Shown here: positions 1 to 9,260 of the stretch, piece after piece
Numbering within the stretch: position 1 is the first letter of the stretch
Layout: each line of letters begins with the position of its first letter
NCBI GenBank assembly: GCA_964548855.1
Contig: CAZJSR010000005.1
Coordinates: 16,496-80,495 of the forward strand
DNA from: UBA3206 sp964548855
GTDB lineage: Bacteria; Bacillota_I; Bacilli_A; Acholeplasmatales; Anaeroplasmataceae
DNA length: 64,000 bases
Reading direction: 5' to 3'
Position numbers and translations under genes: made by a program
Notes under the pieces: generated by a model
What the model saw: the letters and a program-made list of their open reading frames with translations, nothing else
Database searches by the model: none
Told to the model about the DNA's origin: nothing

Positions 1-703
1 TATCTCTTTGTTTAAAATTGCGACACATATACTCAATTTGATCAGCATACACATTTGGAGTATCCATCTCTACTGTTGATGGAAGATTTATTATAACTTT
101 ATTATCCTTAGACGCCCCCCAAGTATCTAATACTGCCTCACATATTTCTGATGCATAATCCATTTCAGTTCCTGTAAAAGATTCAGGCGAATACTCTAAT
201 ATAATTTTTCCATCAAATTCACTAGAAAGTTTTTTTACAAGTTCAACACCTTTTACAGCTATATCAACAATTTCTTCTTTTGACTTATTAAACACAACTT
301 TTCTTTGAAGAACAGATGTTGAATTATAAATATGTAAAATAGCCTTAGGAAGACCTTTTAAAGCTTCAAATGTTCTTCTTATTAAATGTTCACGAGCTTG
401 AGTTAAAACTTGTACTGTAACATCTTCTGGAATCAAATTATCATCAATAAGTTTTCTTAAAAAATCAAATTCAATTTGACTTGCGCTTGGAAACCCAACT
501 TCAATTTCTTTAAAACCAATTTCAACAAGTTTCTTAAACATCCTTACCTTTTGATCAATATCCATCGGTGTAATTAAAGATTGATTACCATCTCTTAAAT
601 CCACACTACACCATATTGGTGCCTTTGTAATTTCATTATCAGGCCATGTTCTATCTTTTAATTTAATTGTTTCAAACTTTTGATATTTATCATAATTCTT
701 CAT
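1..703 (-). CDS. leuA: 2-isopropylmalate synthase, type 2 (5' part only)
   Basis: The gene enters at the left edge and only about the first 234 codons are present. It makes 2-isopropylmalate from 2-oxoisovalerate and acetyl-CoA, the first committed step of leucine synthesis. The N-terminus starts MKNYDKYQKF and contains RTWPDNEITKAPIW and SVDLRDGNQSL, the metal-binding DRDGxQ-type motif in the form of the long (type 2, yeast/actinobacterial-like) LeuA family, followed by a TIM-barrel HMGL-like region (EVGFPSASQIEFDF, EYSPESFTGTE). The ATG at 703 has a GGAGG ribosome site 7 bases upstream. It is led by a T-box element, so expression should rise when leucyl-tRNA is uncharged. The regulatory C-terminal domain lies outside the window. 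Confidence 0.95.
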   Translation of the reverse strand, partial: MKNYDKYQKFETIKLKDRTWPDNEITKAPIWCSVDLRDGNQSLITPMDIDQKVRMFKKLVEIGFKEIEVGFPSASQIEFDFLRKLIDDNLIPEDVTVQVLTQAREHLIRRTFEALKGLPKAILHIYNSTSVLQRKVVFNKSKEEIVDIAVKGVELVKKLSSEFDGKIILEYSPESFTGTEMDYASEICEAVLDTWGASKDNKVIINLPSTVEMDTPNVYADQIEYMCRNFKQRD

Positions 704-715
704 AAAAAATCCTCC

Positions 716-979
716 AAAAAAAAATCCTCTAAGCTATGCCTAGAGGACGATAAATCGTGGTTCCACCTCAATTTGTAAATACTTCACAATATTTACCTCA
801 ATAAGTTTCAAATAAAACTCTTATGCTATAACGGGCATACCCGAAGCCTCCTACTTAAATTACTTTGTTCAGTGCCTTACTCTTAGGACTAATTCAATAA
901 AATTCTTACTCTACCTTTCACCAAACGGCATCTCTCTTTGCTAAGAAAAATTATCTACTACTTCCTAGTCTTCGTATGT
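716..979 (-). promoter_or_regulatory. T-box leader, leucine (specifier UUA)
   Basis: Read on the minus strand this leader has the conserved T-box AGGTGGAACCACG (positions 768-756), an AGTA motif in Stem I, an AGAGA-type distal Stem I loop, and a final hairpin TCCTCTA/TTAGAGGA followed by a run of T (about 748-716). Stem I closes as CTTAC/GTAAG and GAC/GTC; the bulge before it reads GAA-TTA, which places the specifier TTA (Leu) at 892-890. The same GAA-specifier arrangement occurs in the tryptophan T-box at 44139, which supports the reading. The terminator ends right before the leuA ribosome site. Not folded by software. Confidence 0.93.
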
Positions 980-985
980 AAGATT

Positions 986-1014
986 ATTTTATACTAAACA
1001 AATAAATAAGTCAA
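986..1014 (-). promoter_or_regulatory. Promoter of the leuA T-box transcript
   Basis: TTGACT (1014-1009), a 17-base spacer and TAAAAT (991-986) on the minus strand. The predicted start near 979 is just upstream of Stem I of the T-box. The promoter sits immediately downstream of the RecQ stop codon. Confidence 0.7.
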
Positions 1015-1019
1015 TAAAA

Positions 1020-2210
1020 TTAATCTTTTTTGCATCTACTACACATTTTTATGCAGTTTTTTATTTTATCTCCAAAATAAAATGCCATATATCTATGAAT
1101 ACAAATATTTTTATTACATAAATATAATATACTATTTAACTGATAGTACTTATATTGCTTAATTTTTAAAGCCTCTTTTTTGTTCTTATATGTCAAATCA
1201 ATATTCTTTATAAAATAATTAAGAACTTTGACATCATAATTGTTATAAAGAATAATACACTCTCCATATTCTTTATCACGAGAACATCTTCCAGTCATTT
1301 GTGCTAACGATTCAATACTATCTGGAATATTATAATTAATTATAAATCGAATATTTGGTTTATTAATTCCCATACCAAACGCAACAGTTGAAATAATCAC
1401 TTTTTTCTTACCACTTATAAAATCATCTTGATTCTTTTCTTTTATTTCATTATCTAAAGCACCATGATAATATGTAGTACTGAACTCTTTTAATGAATCA
1501 AAAAGAAACATTACATCTTTTCTAGTCTGAGCATAAATTATACCACTAGTATCATGAGCAATTAAATATTTTTTTATATAATCTAATTTATTAACATTTT
1601 TTACTATTTTATAATATAATTCAGGACGGTCAAAAGACTGCCTAATAATTAAATAATTATATATACCTGTAACTACTTTAATTTCTTCTATTGTATATTT
1701 ATTAGCTGTCGCAGTAAATAAAGTTATAGGTATTTTATAATCAAAATAATTAATAAAATCTCTAATATTTAAAAATGATTCCCTAAAGTCCATATGCCAC
1801 ATTATAGTATGTGCTTCATCTACTATGATATTCGAAATTTTAATATTTTTAATATTATTTAAAAAAAGTGGATTAGCTAATCTTTCAGGACTAACATATA
1901 ATATCTTAATTTTATCTAGCGAATTATATACCAAATTCGCATCAATATAGCTATTAATATATGCTGCAGGTATGTTTTTTTCCTTTAGTTCTCTTACCTG
2001 ATCATACATTAAACTAATAAGAGGACTTACAACAATCGTAAGTCCATCTAATATTAACGCAGGAATCTGAAAACAAATACTTTTACCACCACCTGTTGGC
2101 ATAATCGCAATTGTATTATTTCTTTTTAAAATAGAATCAATTATCTCTTCTTGGGTTCCTCTAAATGATTCATATCCAAATTTTTCTTTTAATACATCAT
2201 ATTTATCCAT
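1020..2210 (-). CDS. RecQ-family ATP-dependent DNA helicase, short form
   Basis: A superfamily 2 3'-5' DNA helicase of the RecQ family, used in recombinational repair. Visible motifs: the N-terminal aromatic region FGYESFRGTQ, Walker A MPTGGGKS near residue 40, DEAH in IIVDEAHTIMWHMDFRE, motif III FTATAN, and motif VI QMTGRCSRD. The chain of 396 residues ends within the zinc-binding segment (cysteines in LCNKNICIHRY and CIKMCSRCKKD), so the winged-helix and HRDC domains of long RecQ are absent. This resembles the compact RecQ-like proteins of Firmicutes such as RecS. The ATG is preceded by GGTGG. It lies just upstream of the leuA promoter on the same strand. Confidence 0.9.
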   Translation of the reverse strand: MDKYDVLKEKFGYESFRGTQEEIIDSILKRNNTIAIMPTGGGKSICFQIPALILDGLTIVVSPLISLMYDQVRELKEKNIPAAYINSYIDANLVYNSLDKIKILYVSPERLANPLFLNNIKNIKISNIIVDEAHTIMWHMDFRESFLNIRDFINYFDYKIPITLFTATANKYTIEEIKVVTGIYNYLIIRQSFDRPELYYKIVKNVNKLDYIKKYLIAHDTSGIIYAQTRKDVMFLFDSLKEFSTTYYHGALDNEIKEKNQDDFISGKKKVIISTVAFGMGINKPNIRFIINYNIPDSIESLAQMTGRCSRDKEYGECIILYNNYDVKVLNYFIKNIDLTYKNKKEALKIKQYKYYQLNSILYLCNKNICIHRYMAFYFGDKIKNCIKMCSRCKKD

Positions 2211-2251
2211 ATTACCACCATATAATATTTAGACAAATATAATATTATTTA

Positions 2252-4051
2252 CTATGAAAATTGAGAATTATATAAATCATAATAAAATCCCTTAGATTCT
2301 ATTAATTCTTTATGTGTTCCTTTTTCTACTATATCTCCATTATTTAAAACTAAAATAATATCGGCGTTACGAATTGTTGAAAGTCTATGGGCAATTATAA
2401 AACAAGTTTTATTCTCTTGTAGTTTCAACATAGCCTCTCTTATTTCTATCTCTGTTTTTGTATCAACATTACTTGTTGCTTCATCTAAAATAAGCATCTT
2501 ACTATCTAAAAGCATTGCACGTGCAATCGTAAAAAGTTGTTTTTGACCCTTAGATATATTATTACCATCTTCGCTTAAAATAGTATTAAATCCATCAGGG
2601 AGTGACGTAATATAATCTAAAATATTAGCTTCCATACAAACTTTCTTAACATCCTCTATACTTGCATCTTTATTACCATATTTAATATTATCAAAGATAC
2701 TTGCATTTTTTAACCATGTATCTTGAAGTACCATAGAATACATTTTTCTTAAACTTCTTTTGTTAATATCTTTAATATCTATTCCATCTAAATAAATAGT
2801 ACCACTATCTACATCATAAAATCTCATAAGAAGATTAATAATAGTAGTCTTACCTGCGCCTGTAGGTCCTACAATCGCAACTTGCGATCCTTTTTTCACT
2901 TTTAAATTTAAATTATGTATAATTGTTTTATCTTTAGAATACCCAAATTTTACATTTTCAAAAATAATTTCTCCATTAGTAGTAGCTAAATCTACTTTTC
3001 CATCAATAATATTTTCTTCTTCTAAATCTAAAATATCAAATATTCTTTCACTAGCCGCAAGGGCGGATTCTATATCAGAATATATATTAGCTATTTCATT
3101 AATAGGTCCTGAAAACTTTCTTGAGTATAAAACAAAACTAGAAATTTTCCCTATATCCATATTCCTAAAAGATACCATGTACATAATTGAACCTAACATA
3201 CTTATTAGTGATAAAGATACATTATTAATAAAATTAACACCAGGACCATTCCATGCAGCAATACAATCCGCCTCACACCAAGCTTTTGAAGCTTCATTAT
3301 TATATACTTTAAATTTATCTAAAATATTTTTTTCATTAGAATAAGATTTAATAGTTTTAAGACCTGTTATATATTCTTCTGCATAACTATTCATTTGCCC
3401 TAAAGTAATAGACCTGTTTTTGAATTTTTCACGCATTTTCTTTCTTATTAGTTTCGCAAATAAAATTGATACTGGTACAGTAACAGCAAATATTAACACT
3501 AATAAAGGTTCAATTGTTAACATCATTATAAAAGACCCAACAATCGCAATTAAAGATGAAAATATTGTAACTACATCACTCGAAAGAGAAGTATTAACAG
3601 TATCAATATCATAACTCATTCTTGAAATAATATCACCAGTTTGACTTTTATCAAAAAATGATATTGGCATATTTTCAATATGAACAAATAATTCTTCTCT
3701 CATTTTCACACATATTTTTTGACTAAGTTTTATCATTATTATATTTAATATAAATGATAACAAACCGCTTAATATATAAATTCCTATCAAAATTATGGCA
3801 TAATTATATATAACTTTAAAATTAACTTTTCCCAATGAAACATTTGTTTCATTAATAATTAACCCAATTATATGAGGTCCAAATATTTGAGGAATAGATG
3901 AAAGCAATGTCAAAATTATAGCACTTATTAACATTCCTTTATATTTTAAAATATATGAAAATAATCTTTTTAACGTTTTCTTTTTATTCTTAGCTTTTTC
4001 AGTTGATGAACTCATTTTACCTTTTCCAGATAAATTTACACTACCATTCAT
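2252..4051 (-). CDS. ABC exporter half-transporter, canonical-Glu subunit (TM288-like)
   Basis: A 599-residue permease-ATPase fusion: a six-helix type-1 exporter domain in about residues 35-330 and a nucleotide-binding domain after it. Walker A is GPTGAGKTT, the signature is altered to ISKGQKQ, Walker B is LILDEATSNVD with the catalytic Glu, and the H-loop is IAHRLST. An altered signature with an intact Glu is what the TM288-type partner of heterodimeric exporters shows, and the next gene supplies the complementary subunit. The ATG abuts the stop codon of that upstream gene with no gap; GGTGAG precedes it. The substrate (drug, lipid or peptide) cannot be told from sequence. Confidence 0.9.
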   Translation of the reverse strand: MNGSVNLSGKGKMSSSTEKAKNKKKTLKRLFSYILKYKGMLISAIILTLLSSIPQIFGPHIIGLIINETNVSLGKVNFKVIYNYAIILIGIYILSGLLSFILNIIMIKLSQKICVKMREELFVHIENMPISFFDKSQTGDIISRMSYDIDTVNTSLSSDVVTIFSSLIAIVGSFIMMLTIEPLLVLIFAVTVPVSILFAKLIRKKMREKFKNRSITLGQMNSYAEEYITGLKTIKSYSNEKNILDKFKVYNNEASKAWCEADCIAAWNGPGVNFINNVSLSLISMLGSIMYMVSFRNMDIGKISSFVLYSRKFSGPINEIANIYSDIESALAASERIFDILDLEEENIIDGKVDLATTNGEIIFENVKFGYSKDKTIIHNLNLKVKKGSQVAIVGPTGAGKTTIINLLMRFYDVDSGTIYLDGIDIKDINKRSLRKMYSMVLQDTWLKNASIFDNIKYGNKDASIEDVKKVCMEANILDYITSLPDGFNTILSEDGNNISKGQKQLFTIARAMLLDSKMLILDEATSNVDTKTEIEIREAMLKLQENKTCFIIAHRLSTIRNADIILVLNNGDIVEKGTHKELIESKGFYYDLYNSQFS

Positions 4052-5752
4052 TTACTCACCTACTCCCATTTGAGAATATGCAATATGTGAATATATTTCA
4101 CATTCCTTTAGTAACTTTTCATGCGTTCCATACCCAACAATCCTACCCTTATCAAGAACAATAATTTTATCACAATCCTTAATACTTGATATTCTTTGTG
4201 CAATTATTATAAAACTTGAAAAGTTAGCAAACAACTCTTTTCTTAATTTCATATCAGTCTTATAATCAAGTGCACTTGATGAATCATCAAGAACAATCAA
4301 ATCATTATTACACGCAATTGCCCTTGCGATTAATAATCTTTGTTTTTGTCCTCCTGATAAATTACTTCCCTTCGGTCTTAAAACTGTCATAACACCATCT
4401 TTTAGATTACTTACAAAATCATAAGCTTGGGCTTTTTTTAACGCATTATCAACTTCTTCTATATCTAAATTTCTACCAAAACTAATATTTTCATAAATAG
4501 TATCATTAAAAAGTAAATCCGTTTGAAATACCACCCCTATATTCTTTCTTAAATTTTCAGGGTTATATGATTTAATATTTTTATTGTTATAATATATCTC
4601 ACCACTATCAGTATCATAAAATCTCATTAATAAATTTAAAATAGTTGATTTACCAGAACCAGTTGCCCCAATTATACCTAGTTTTTCACCCTTATCAAAA
4701 GAAAAATTAATATTAGATAAATTATCTATTTTCTTTAAATACGAAAAATTAACATTTCTAAATTCAATAAAATGAGAAGAATAATCATTACTATCTATTA
4801 TTTCAACATTAGTATCAATGCTAAATATTTCCTCTAGTCTTTTTGAACTTGCAATCCCTTTAGATGAAACAATAAATAATCTAGTAAAAGTCAGCATCGA
4901 ATTAGATATAATTGTAAAATAACTTGTAAACGCAACAAGCGTTCCCATACTACATAAACCTTTATTACATCTAAATGCCCCATAAATTACAACGCCTATT
5001 AAACCAACATTTAATAAAATAGTAATTATAGGATTTAAGGATGCCATAATACTATTAGCTTTAATATTTATTATGCTAAGATCATTATTTACTAAAGAAA
5101 AATCTTTTATTTCATCTTCTTGTTTATTAAAAGCTTTGATAACTCTCGCACCAGTAACATTTTCCCTCATTTTATCAACTAAATCATCATTTTTTTCTTG
5201 AAGAGTTTTAAATAAAGGCAGTCCAATTTTAGTAATTATAATTATTGTAAATAAAATAATTGGTAATACAATTAACATAATTAACGTCAAATGACTATCT
5301 TCCATAAAACAAACAATACATCCACCTATTAATAAAATAGGTGCACGAACTCCAAGTCTTAAAATCATACCAATCATTTGATTTATATTATATGTATCTG
5401 TCGTCATTCTTCCCACAAGTGAAGGAAGTGTTATTCTATCTTTTTCTTGTTGTGGAAGTTCTTCTATTTTTTCAAATAAATCATTACGAATTCTTGAAGT
5501 AGACATCTTGCATATAATGCTGGCATTTTTATTCGCAAAAACATTAAACAAGAATCCTACAAGTGAAAATAATATCATTATTATTCCCCATAAAACTATT
5601 TTATTTACACTATTTTTTAGTATAACAATATCAATTATATATGATAATATATATGGAATTACTAAATCACATAATGTACCTGTAATCTTTATAAATATAG
5701 TAAACGCAATTCTTAACTTATAAGATTTTAAATATTTTAAAATAAATCTCAT
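4052..5752 (-). CDS. ABC exporter half-transporter, degenerate-site subunit (TM287-like)
   Basis: A 566-residue half-exporter translated first in the pair. It has an N-terminal membrane domain (starting FILKYLKSYKLRIAF) and a C-terminal ATPase with Walker A GATGSGKST, intact signature LSGGQKQR, Walker B LIVLDDSSSALD in which the catalytic Glu is Asp, and an H-loop with Gln for His (IIAQRIS). Those two changes mark the degenerate ATP site of heterodimeric exporters such as Thermotoga TM287/288 and Bacillus BmrC/BmrD. It is stop-to-start coupled with the partner gene at 4051, consistent with equal synthesis of both chains. Confidence 0.9.
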   Translation of the reverse strand: MRFILKYLKSYKLRIAFTIFIKITGTLCDLVIPYILSYIIDIVILKNSVNKIVLWGIIMILFSLVGFLFNVFANKNASIICKMSTSRIRNDLFEKIEELPQQEKDRITLPSLVGRMTTDTYNINQMIGMILRLGVRAPILLIGGCIVCFMEDSHLTLIMLIVLPIILFTIIIITKIGLPLFKTLQEKNDDLVDKMRENVTGARVIKAFNKQEDEIKDFSLVNNDLSIINIKANSIMASLNPIITILLNVGLIGVVIYGAFRCNKGLCSMGTLVAFTSYFTIISNSMLTFTRLFIVSSKGIASSKRLEEIFSIDTNVEIIDSNDYSSHFIEFRNVNFSYLKKIDNLSNINFSFDKGEKLGIIGATGSGKSTILNLLMRFYDTDSGEIYYNNKNIKSYNPENLRKNIGVVFQTDLLFNDTIYENISFGRNLDIEEVDNALKKAQAYDFVSNLKDGVMTVLRPKGSNLSGGQKQRLLIARAIACNNDLIVLDDSSSALDYKTDMKLRKELFANFSSFIIIAQRISSIKDCDKIIVLDKGRIVGYGTHEKLLKECEIYSHIAYSQMGVGE

Positions 5753-5773
5753 AATATATCACTTCCTAAATTA

Positions 5774-5802
5774 ATTATAATATAATTAAAAATTATTTTA
5801 AA
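5774..5802 (-). promoter_or_regulatory. Probable promoter of the ABC exporter operon
   Basis: TTTAAA (5802-5797), 17 bases and TATAAT (5779-5774) on the minus strand, about 20 bases before the first exporter gene. The -35 box matches consensus at four of six bases only. Confidence 0.45.
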
Positions 5803-5811
5803 CTCTCAATT

Positions 5812-5836
5812 AAAAAAATGAGCAAACGCTCATTTT
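5812..5836 (-). terminator. Intrinsic terminator after the GGDEF gene
   Basis: AAAATGAGC and GCTCATTTT pair perfectly around a four-base loop, followed on the minus strand by seven T. It starts three bases after the GGDEF stop codon and ends the asnA-GGDEF operon. Confidence 0.85.
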
Positions 5837-5838
5837 AA

Positions 5839-7401
5839 TTATATTTTTGTTCTATCAGGATATACTGTATATACCCCTCTACCATTGTCTTTAGAATTAT
5901 ATAAAGCCACATCAGCATTAGAATAAAGAGAATCAAAATTACCATCTTCTAATGTTACACCAAGCGAAACTGACATAAGATTATTGTCAATAAAATCAAG
6001 TGGTGTATTTTGTAATGTAGTTTGAAGTTCTTGGATACGATAAGAAACTACACTTTTTCTAATTTCAAATTGTGTTGGTAAATTATAAAGTAAAACCACA
6101 AATTCATCACCACCAAGACGACATACAACACTATCTTCTTTAAATGTTTCTGTTAGTGTGTTTGAAATAAATACTAACGCTTGGTCACCTGCAGAATGTC
6201 CATATAAGTCATTAATATCTTTAAATTTATCAACATCTATGATAATAAAGGCATATGATTGTTTTGTAACATCGTTTAAGATCTTATCAATTTTATCTTC
6301 AAAATAACGTCTATTAAACAATTTTGTAAGACCATCTGTATTACATAATTCTTGAAGTTCACGATTTTTATCTTTCTCATGGTCTCTTTCAAATTCTATA
6401 GTATATAGCTTAATAATTCTCTTTACACTTTTATCAACAGTCAATCTTAATTTTTCGTTTTCATATGTTAAGATTTTTGAAAATTCATACATATCATCAC
6501 TTGCGTTAGTACCAAGTAATGTGTTTTTAATTACATATGCATGTTTAATAAGCATTAAATCACCTGTTAATTTTGCATATGATGATGTCATGAATGAATA
6601 TTCTTCATATAATGTATTATCTTTTGTATCAAGAACTAATTGTGATAATAAAAATAATACTCTTGTTTTAGTTTGATTCGATGTTATATCATCAACTAAT
6701 AGTAATATTTTATAAATATCATCTACATAACTTGTATTTATATATTCAATTCTTTTAATTAAATTACTTATTTCTTTTATTACTTTAAAAGGTTCTGCAA
6801 GATTATCTTCAAATAACATTAACGCTAGTTTAATTGTCCTATCAATATGATCATATTTTTTTAGTATCATATTTGTACATAGTTGGTCTAACAATATTTT
6901 TTGATAATGCAAATCCTTAGCTATTGCATAATCATCAGCCTCACTTTTAGCTCTTTCATAATAAACTAACGCAGACTCATAATCTCCGATACTATAAAAA
7001 ATATCCCCAATATTACAATGACATATTGCAATAATGAATTTATTATCATACGATCTAGCTTTCTTTAAAGCAATTAATATTGCATCTAGAGCATCATATG
7101 GTTCAAGATTGGCAATATCAATTGAACTCTTAATAAAATAACTTAACATTAAATATTTATCATTATTCAGTTCTGTTGCACCATCTATACAAGATTTAGC
7201 ATATTGACGTGCTTTTAACATATTTTTATTATAATATACATAATAATATGCTAAATAATAATCACTTACCATCATTCCATAGCGATCTGATTCCCTAGAA
7301 GCTTGTTTAAATAAATCATACGCAAGCTTATAAACATTTTCTGATTCACTTAATACTAATTCAGTTTCTTCAAGTTCATTAATTAGATCGCTTAAATTCA
7401 T
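5839..7401 (-). CDS. TPR-repeat diguanylate cyclase (GGDEF)
   Basis: A 520-residue soluble protein. The first ~300 residues are helical repeats of the tetratricopeptide kind (for example YYVYYNKNMLKARQYAKSC and DIFYSIGDYESALVYYERAK); a coiled linker (ENEKLRLTVDKSVKRI) leads to a GGDEF domain from about residue 350, with NTDGLTKLFNRRYF and the intact active-site motif RLGGDEFVVLL. It should make cyclic di-GMP from GTP, with the TPR part acting as a sensor or partner-binding module; no membrane segment is seen. No RxxD inhibitory site is obvious before GGDEF. It follows asnA by 14 bases and ends in a strong terminator. Confidence 0.92.
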   Translation of the reverse strand: MNLSDLINELEETELVLSESENVYKLAYDLFKQASRESDRYGMMVSDYYLAYYYVYYNKNMLKARQYAKSCIDGATELNNDKYLMLSYFIKSSIDIANLEPYDALDAILIALKKARSYDNKFIIAICHCNIGDIFYSIGDYESALVYYERAKSEADDYAIAKDLHYQKILLDQLCTNMILKKYDHIDRTIKLALMLFEDNLAEPFKVIKEISNLIKRIEYINTSYVDDIYKILLLVDDITSNQTKTRVLFLLSQLVLDTKDNTLYEEYSFMTSSYAKLTGDLMLIKHAYVIKNTLLGTNASDDMYEFSKILTYENEKLRLTVDKSVKRIIKLYTIEFERDHEKDKNRELQELCNTDGLTKLFNRRYFEDKIDKILNDVTKQSYAFIIIDVDKFKDINDLYGHSAGDQALVFISNTLTETFKEDSVVCRLGGDEFVVLLYNLPTQFEIRKSVVSYRIQELQTTLQNTPLDFIDNNLMSVSLGVTLEDGNFDSLYSNADVALYNSKDNGRGVYTVYPDRTKI

Positions 7402-7415
7402 AATAATACTCCTTC

Positions 7416-8423
7416 TTATAATAAATTAATATTATGTTTGCTTAATATTTCAATATCTTCATCACTCCAAATTGATGATTGTACTTCACCAATATGAATT
7501 TTTTCTAAGAAAAACATACATAAACGACTTTGACCAATTCCTCCACCAATTGTTAAAGGTAATTCTTTATTAATTATACCTTTAACATATGGATTAGTAA
7601 GTTTAAATTCTTCATGTCTCTTTTTGATTTGTTTTACAATTGATTTTTCATCAACTCTAATACCCATACTTGAAATTTCAAAAGCACTTTGTAATACTTC
7701 ATTCCAAAGTAAAATATCACCATTTAATTTCCAATCATCATAATCCGCAGCTCTACCATCATGTGGAGCACCATCAGATAAATCCCATCCTATTTGATAT
7801 AAAAATACTGCTTTATATTCTTTAGTAATACTGTTTTCTCTTTCTTTTCTTGATAAATTAGGATATTTTTCTTCTAATTCCTTCGTAGATAAAATCATTA
7901 TATCATCTGGCAGTTTATTTGTAAAACAATTAAACTTATTATTAACCTTTTTTTCTACTTTTTTTAACACTTTAAAAATAGATTTAACTGTCTTTTTTAA
8001 ATATGAAAACTTTCTATCATCTTTACTTATAACTTTTTCCCAATCCCATTGATCTACATATGCAGAATGATATGTATCTAAATCTTCATCTCTTCTTATG
8101 GCGTTCATATCAGTATATAATCCACGTCCGACTTCAAATCCATATCTTTTAAGCGCATTGCGTTTCCATTTAGCTAGTGATTGAACTATTTCAGCTGTTT
8201 CTGTTATTCCTTTAATATCAAAAGATACAGGTCTTTCAATACCATTTAAATTGTCATTTAATCCTGTTTTAGGTAATACAAAAAGTGGTGCAGATACTCT
8301 TACTAAATTTAAAGCCTTCGCAAGTTCTGTTTCAAATGTATCCTTAACATACTTAATCGCGATTTCAGTATCTATTAAATTTAATTTTGATTCATAATCA
8401 TCTCTAATAATTATATTTTTCAT
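7416..8423 (-). CDS. asnA: Aspartate-ammonia ligase
   Basis: The ammonia-dependent asparagine synthetase, related to class II aminoacyl-tRNA synthetases. It makes asparagine from aspartate, ammonia and ATP, releasing AMP and PPi. The 335-residue chain has the family length and the AsnA signature stretches: KYVKDTFETELAKALNL, VSAPLFV, NGIERPVSFDI, the WKRNAL and GLYTDMNAIRRDE region, DQWDWEKVI, and the C-terminal LTIGGGIGQSRLCMFFL that forms the ATP site. The start codon is one base downstream of the stop of the upstream membrane-protein gene, and GGAGG precedes the ATG. Confidence 0.95.
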   Translation of the reverse strand: MKNIIIRDDYESKLNLIDTEIAIKYVKDTFETELAKALNLVRVSAPLFVLPKTGLNDNLNGIERPVSFDIKGITETAEIVQSLAKWKRNALKRYGFEVGRGLYTDMNAIRRDEDLDTYHSAYVDQWDWEKVISKDDRKFSYLKKTVKSIFKVLKKVEKKVNNKFNCFTNKLPDDIMILSTKELEEKYPNLSRKERENSITKEYKAVFLYQIGWDLSDGAPHDGRAADYDDWKLNGDILLWNEVLQSAFEISSMGIRVDEKSIVKQIKKRHEEFKLTNPYVKGIINKELPLTIGGGIGQSRLCMFFLEKIHIGEVQSSIWSDEDIEILSKHNINLL

Positions 8424-8424
8424 A

Positions 8425-9096
8425 TTAATTTTCCTCCAATTTTATTAACAAATGTAAAAACTCATTTTCACTAATATATCTATCTACATAATCATTATAT
8501 TTTTTAAAATATAATGGATTAAAAGAATCTTTAGGATCATTTGATATAGTAGATAAATATAATATATTTTCCTTTATTTCATATCTATAATTATGTAGTA
8601 ATTTACATTTAATCAACCTTTCATTCATTTTGATATTTTTATTATAAACAATTTTATAAAGCCTTAATGTCTTTTTTTTAAAACAAGAATGTAGGTGATA
8701 TTTTATAGAAACACTAGTTATCAAAGTTTCATCTATTTTACCTTCCATAGAATCAGAAACTTCTAATATATCTCCATATAATTTATATCCAAATATCTTG
8801 TATACTTCTGTTATAGCATTATTATTAGTCTTAAATTTCATAAAGGGTAAATATATATTCAGTAAGTAATCTTTAAGTTCATAAAATTTTCTATTTTTTA
8901 TAAATGTTGTCATAATAACTATAACACTTATAAACATAGAAATAACTACAGAAATAATAAGAAAAATACTATTATCAAATATAAAAGATAGTATCAATCC
9001 TAATAATATTGAAGTTATACAAAGAATAATTCTTGTTAATAATTTTGCACGATCAGCTTTTTTTATTGACTTGAAACTTTTCTCCAATAATATCAC
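8425..9096 (-). CDS. Two-helix membrane protein of unknown function
   Basis: I do not recognise the family. The 223-residue chain has a short basic N-terminus (KSIKKADRAKLL), two adjacent membrane helices (about residues 24-68, IILCITSILLGLIL and FLIISVVISMFISVIVI), and a soluble C-terminal part rich in Lys and Tyr, with no catalytic motif that I can see. The likely start is GTG (9096) with AAGGA a few bases before. It is the first gene of an operon with asnA and the GGDEF protein and is separated from asnA by one base, so it is probably co-translated with it. Confidence 0.7.
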   Translation of the reverse strand: MILLEKSFKSIKKADRAKLLTRIILCITSILLGLILSFIFDNSIFLIISVVISMFISVIVIMTTFIKNRKFYELKDYLLNIYLPFMKFKTNNNAITEVYKIFGYKLYGDILEVSDSMEGKIDETLITSVSIKYHLHSCFKKKTLRLYKIVYNKNIKMNERLIKCKLLHNYRYEIKENILYLSTISNDPKDSFNPLYFKKYNDYVDRYISENEFLHLLIKLEEN

Positions 9097-9226
9097 ATTC
9101 CTTCATAATGTATTATTATAACATTCACATTTTACCATAAAAACATCCGTTTTTTTTACATTTTTAAAAAAACATCAAAAAAACGCATAAAAAAAGAAGA
9201 AAAAACTAACATTTTAAATTATATAT
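9097..9226. other. Intergenic, no gene seen
   Basis: About 130 AT-rich bases between the membrane-protein operon and the helicase terminator. A TATAAT-like box (minus strand, about 9112) may serve the downstream operon, but no good -35 box accompanies it. No RNA gene or repeat was recognised. Confidence 0.5.
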
Positions 9227-9255
9227 AAAAACGGTCCATATTTTATGAACCGTTT
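9227..9255 (-). terminator. Intrinsic terminator after the helicase-nuclease gene
   Basis: AAACGGT (9255-9249) pairs with ACCGTTT (9235-9229) on the minus strand, with a loop of about 13 bases that can pair further, followed by T residues. It starts five bases after the stop codon of the 1483-residue helicase. Confidence 0.8.
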
Positions 9256-9260
9256 ATATA

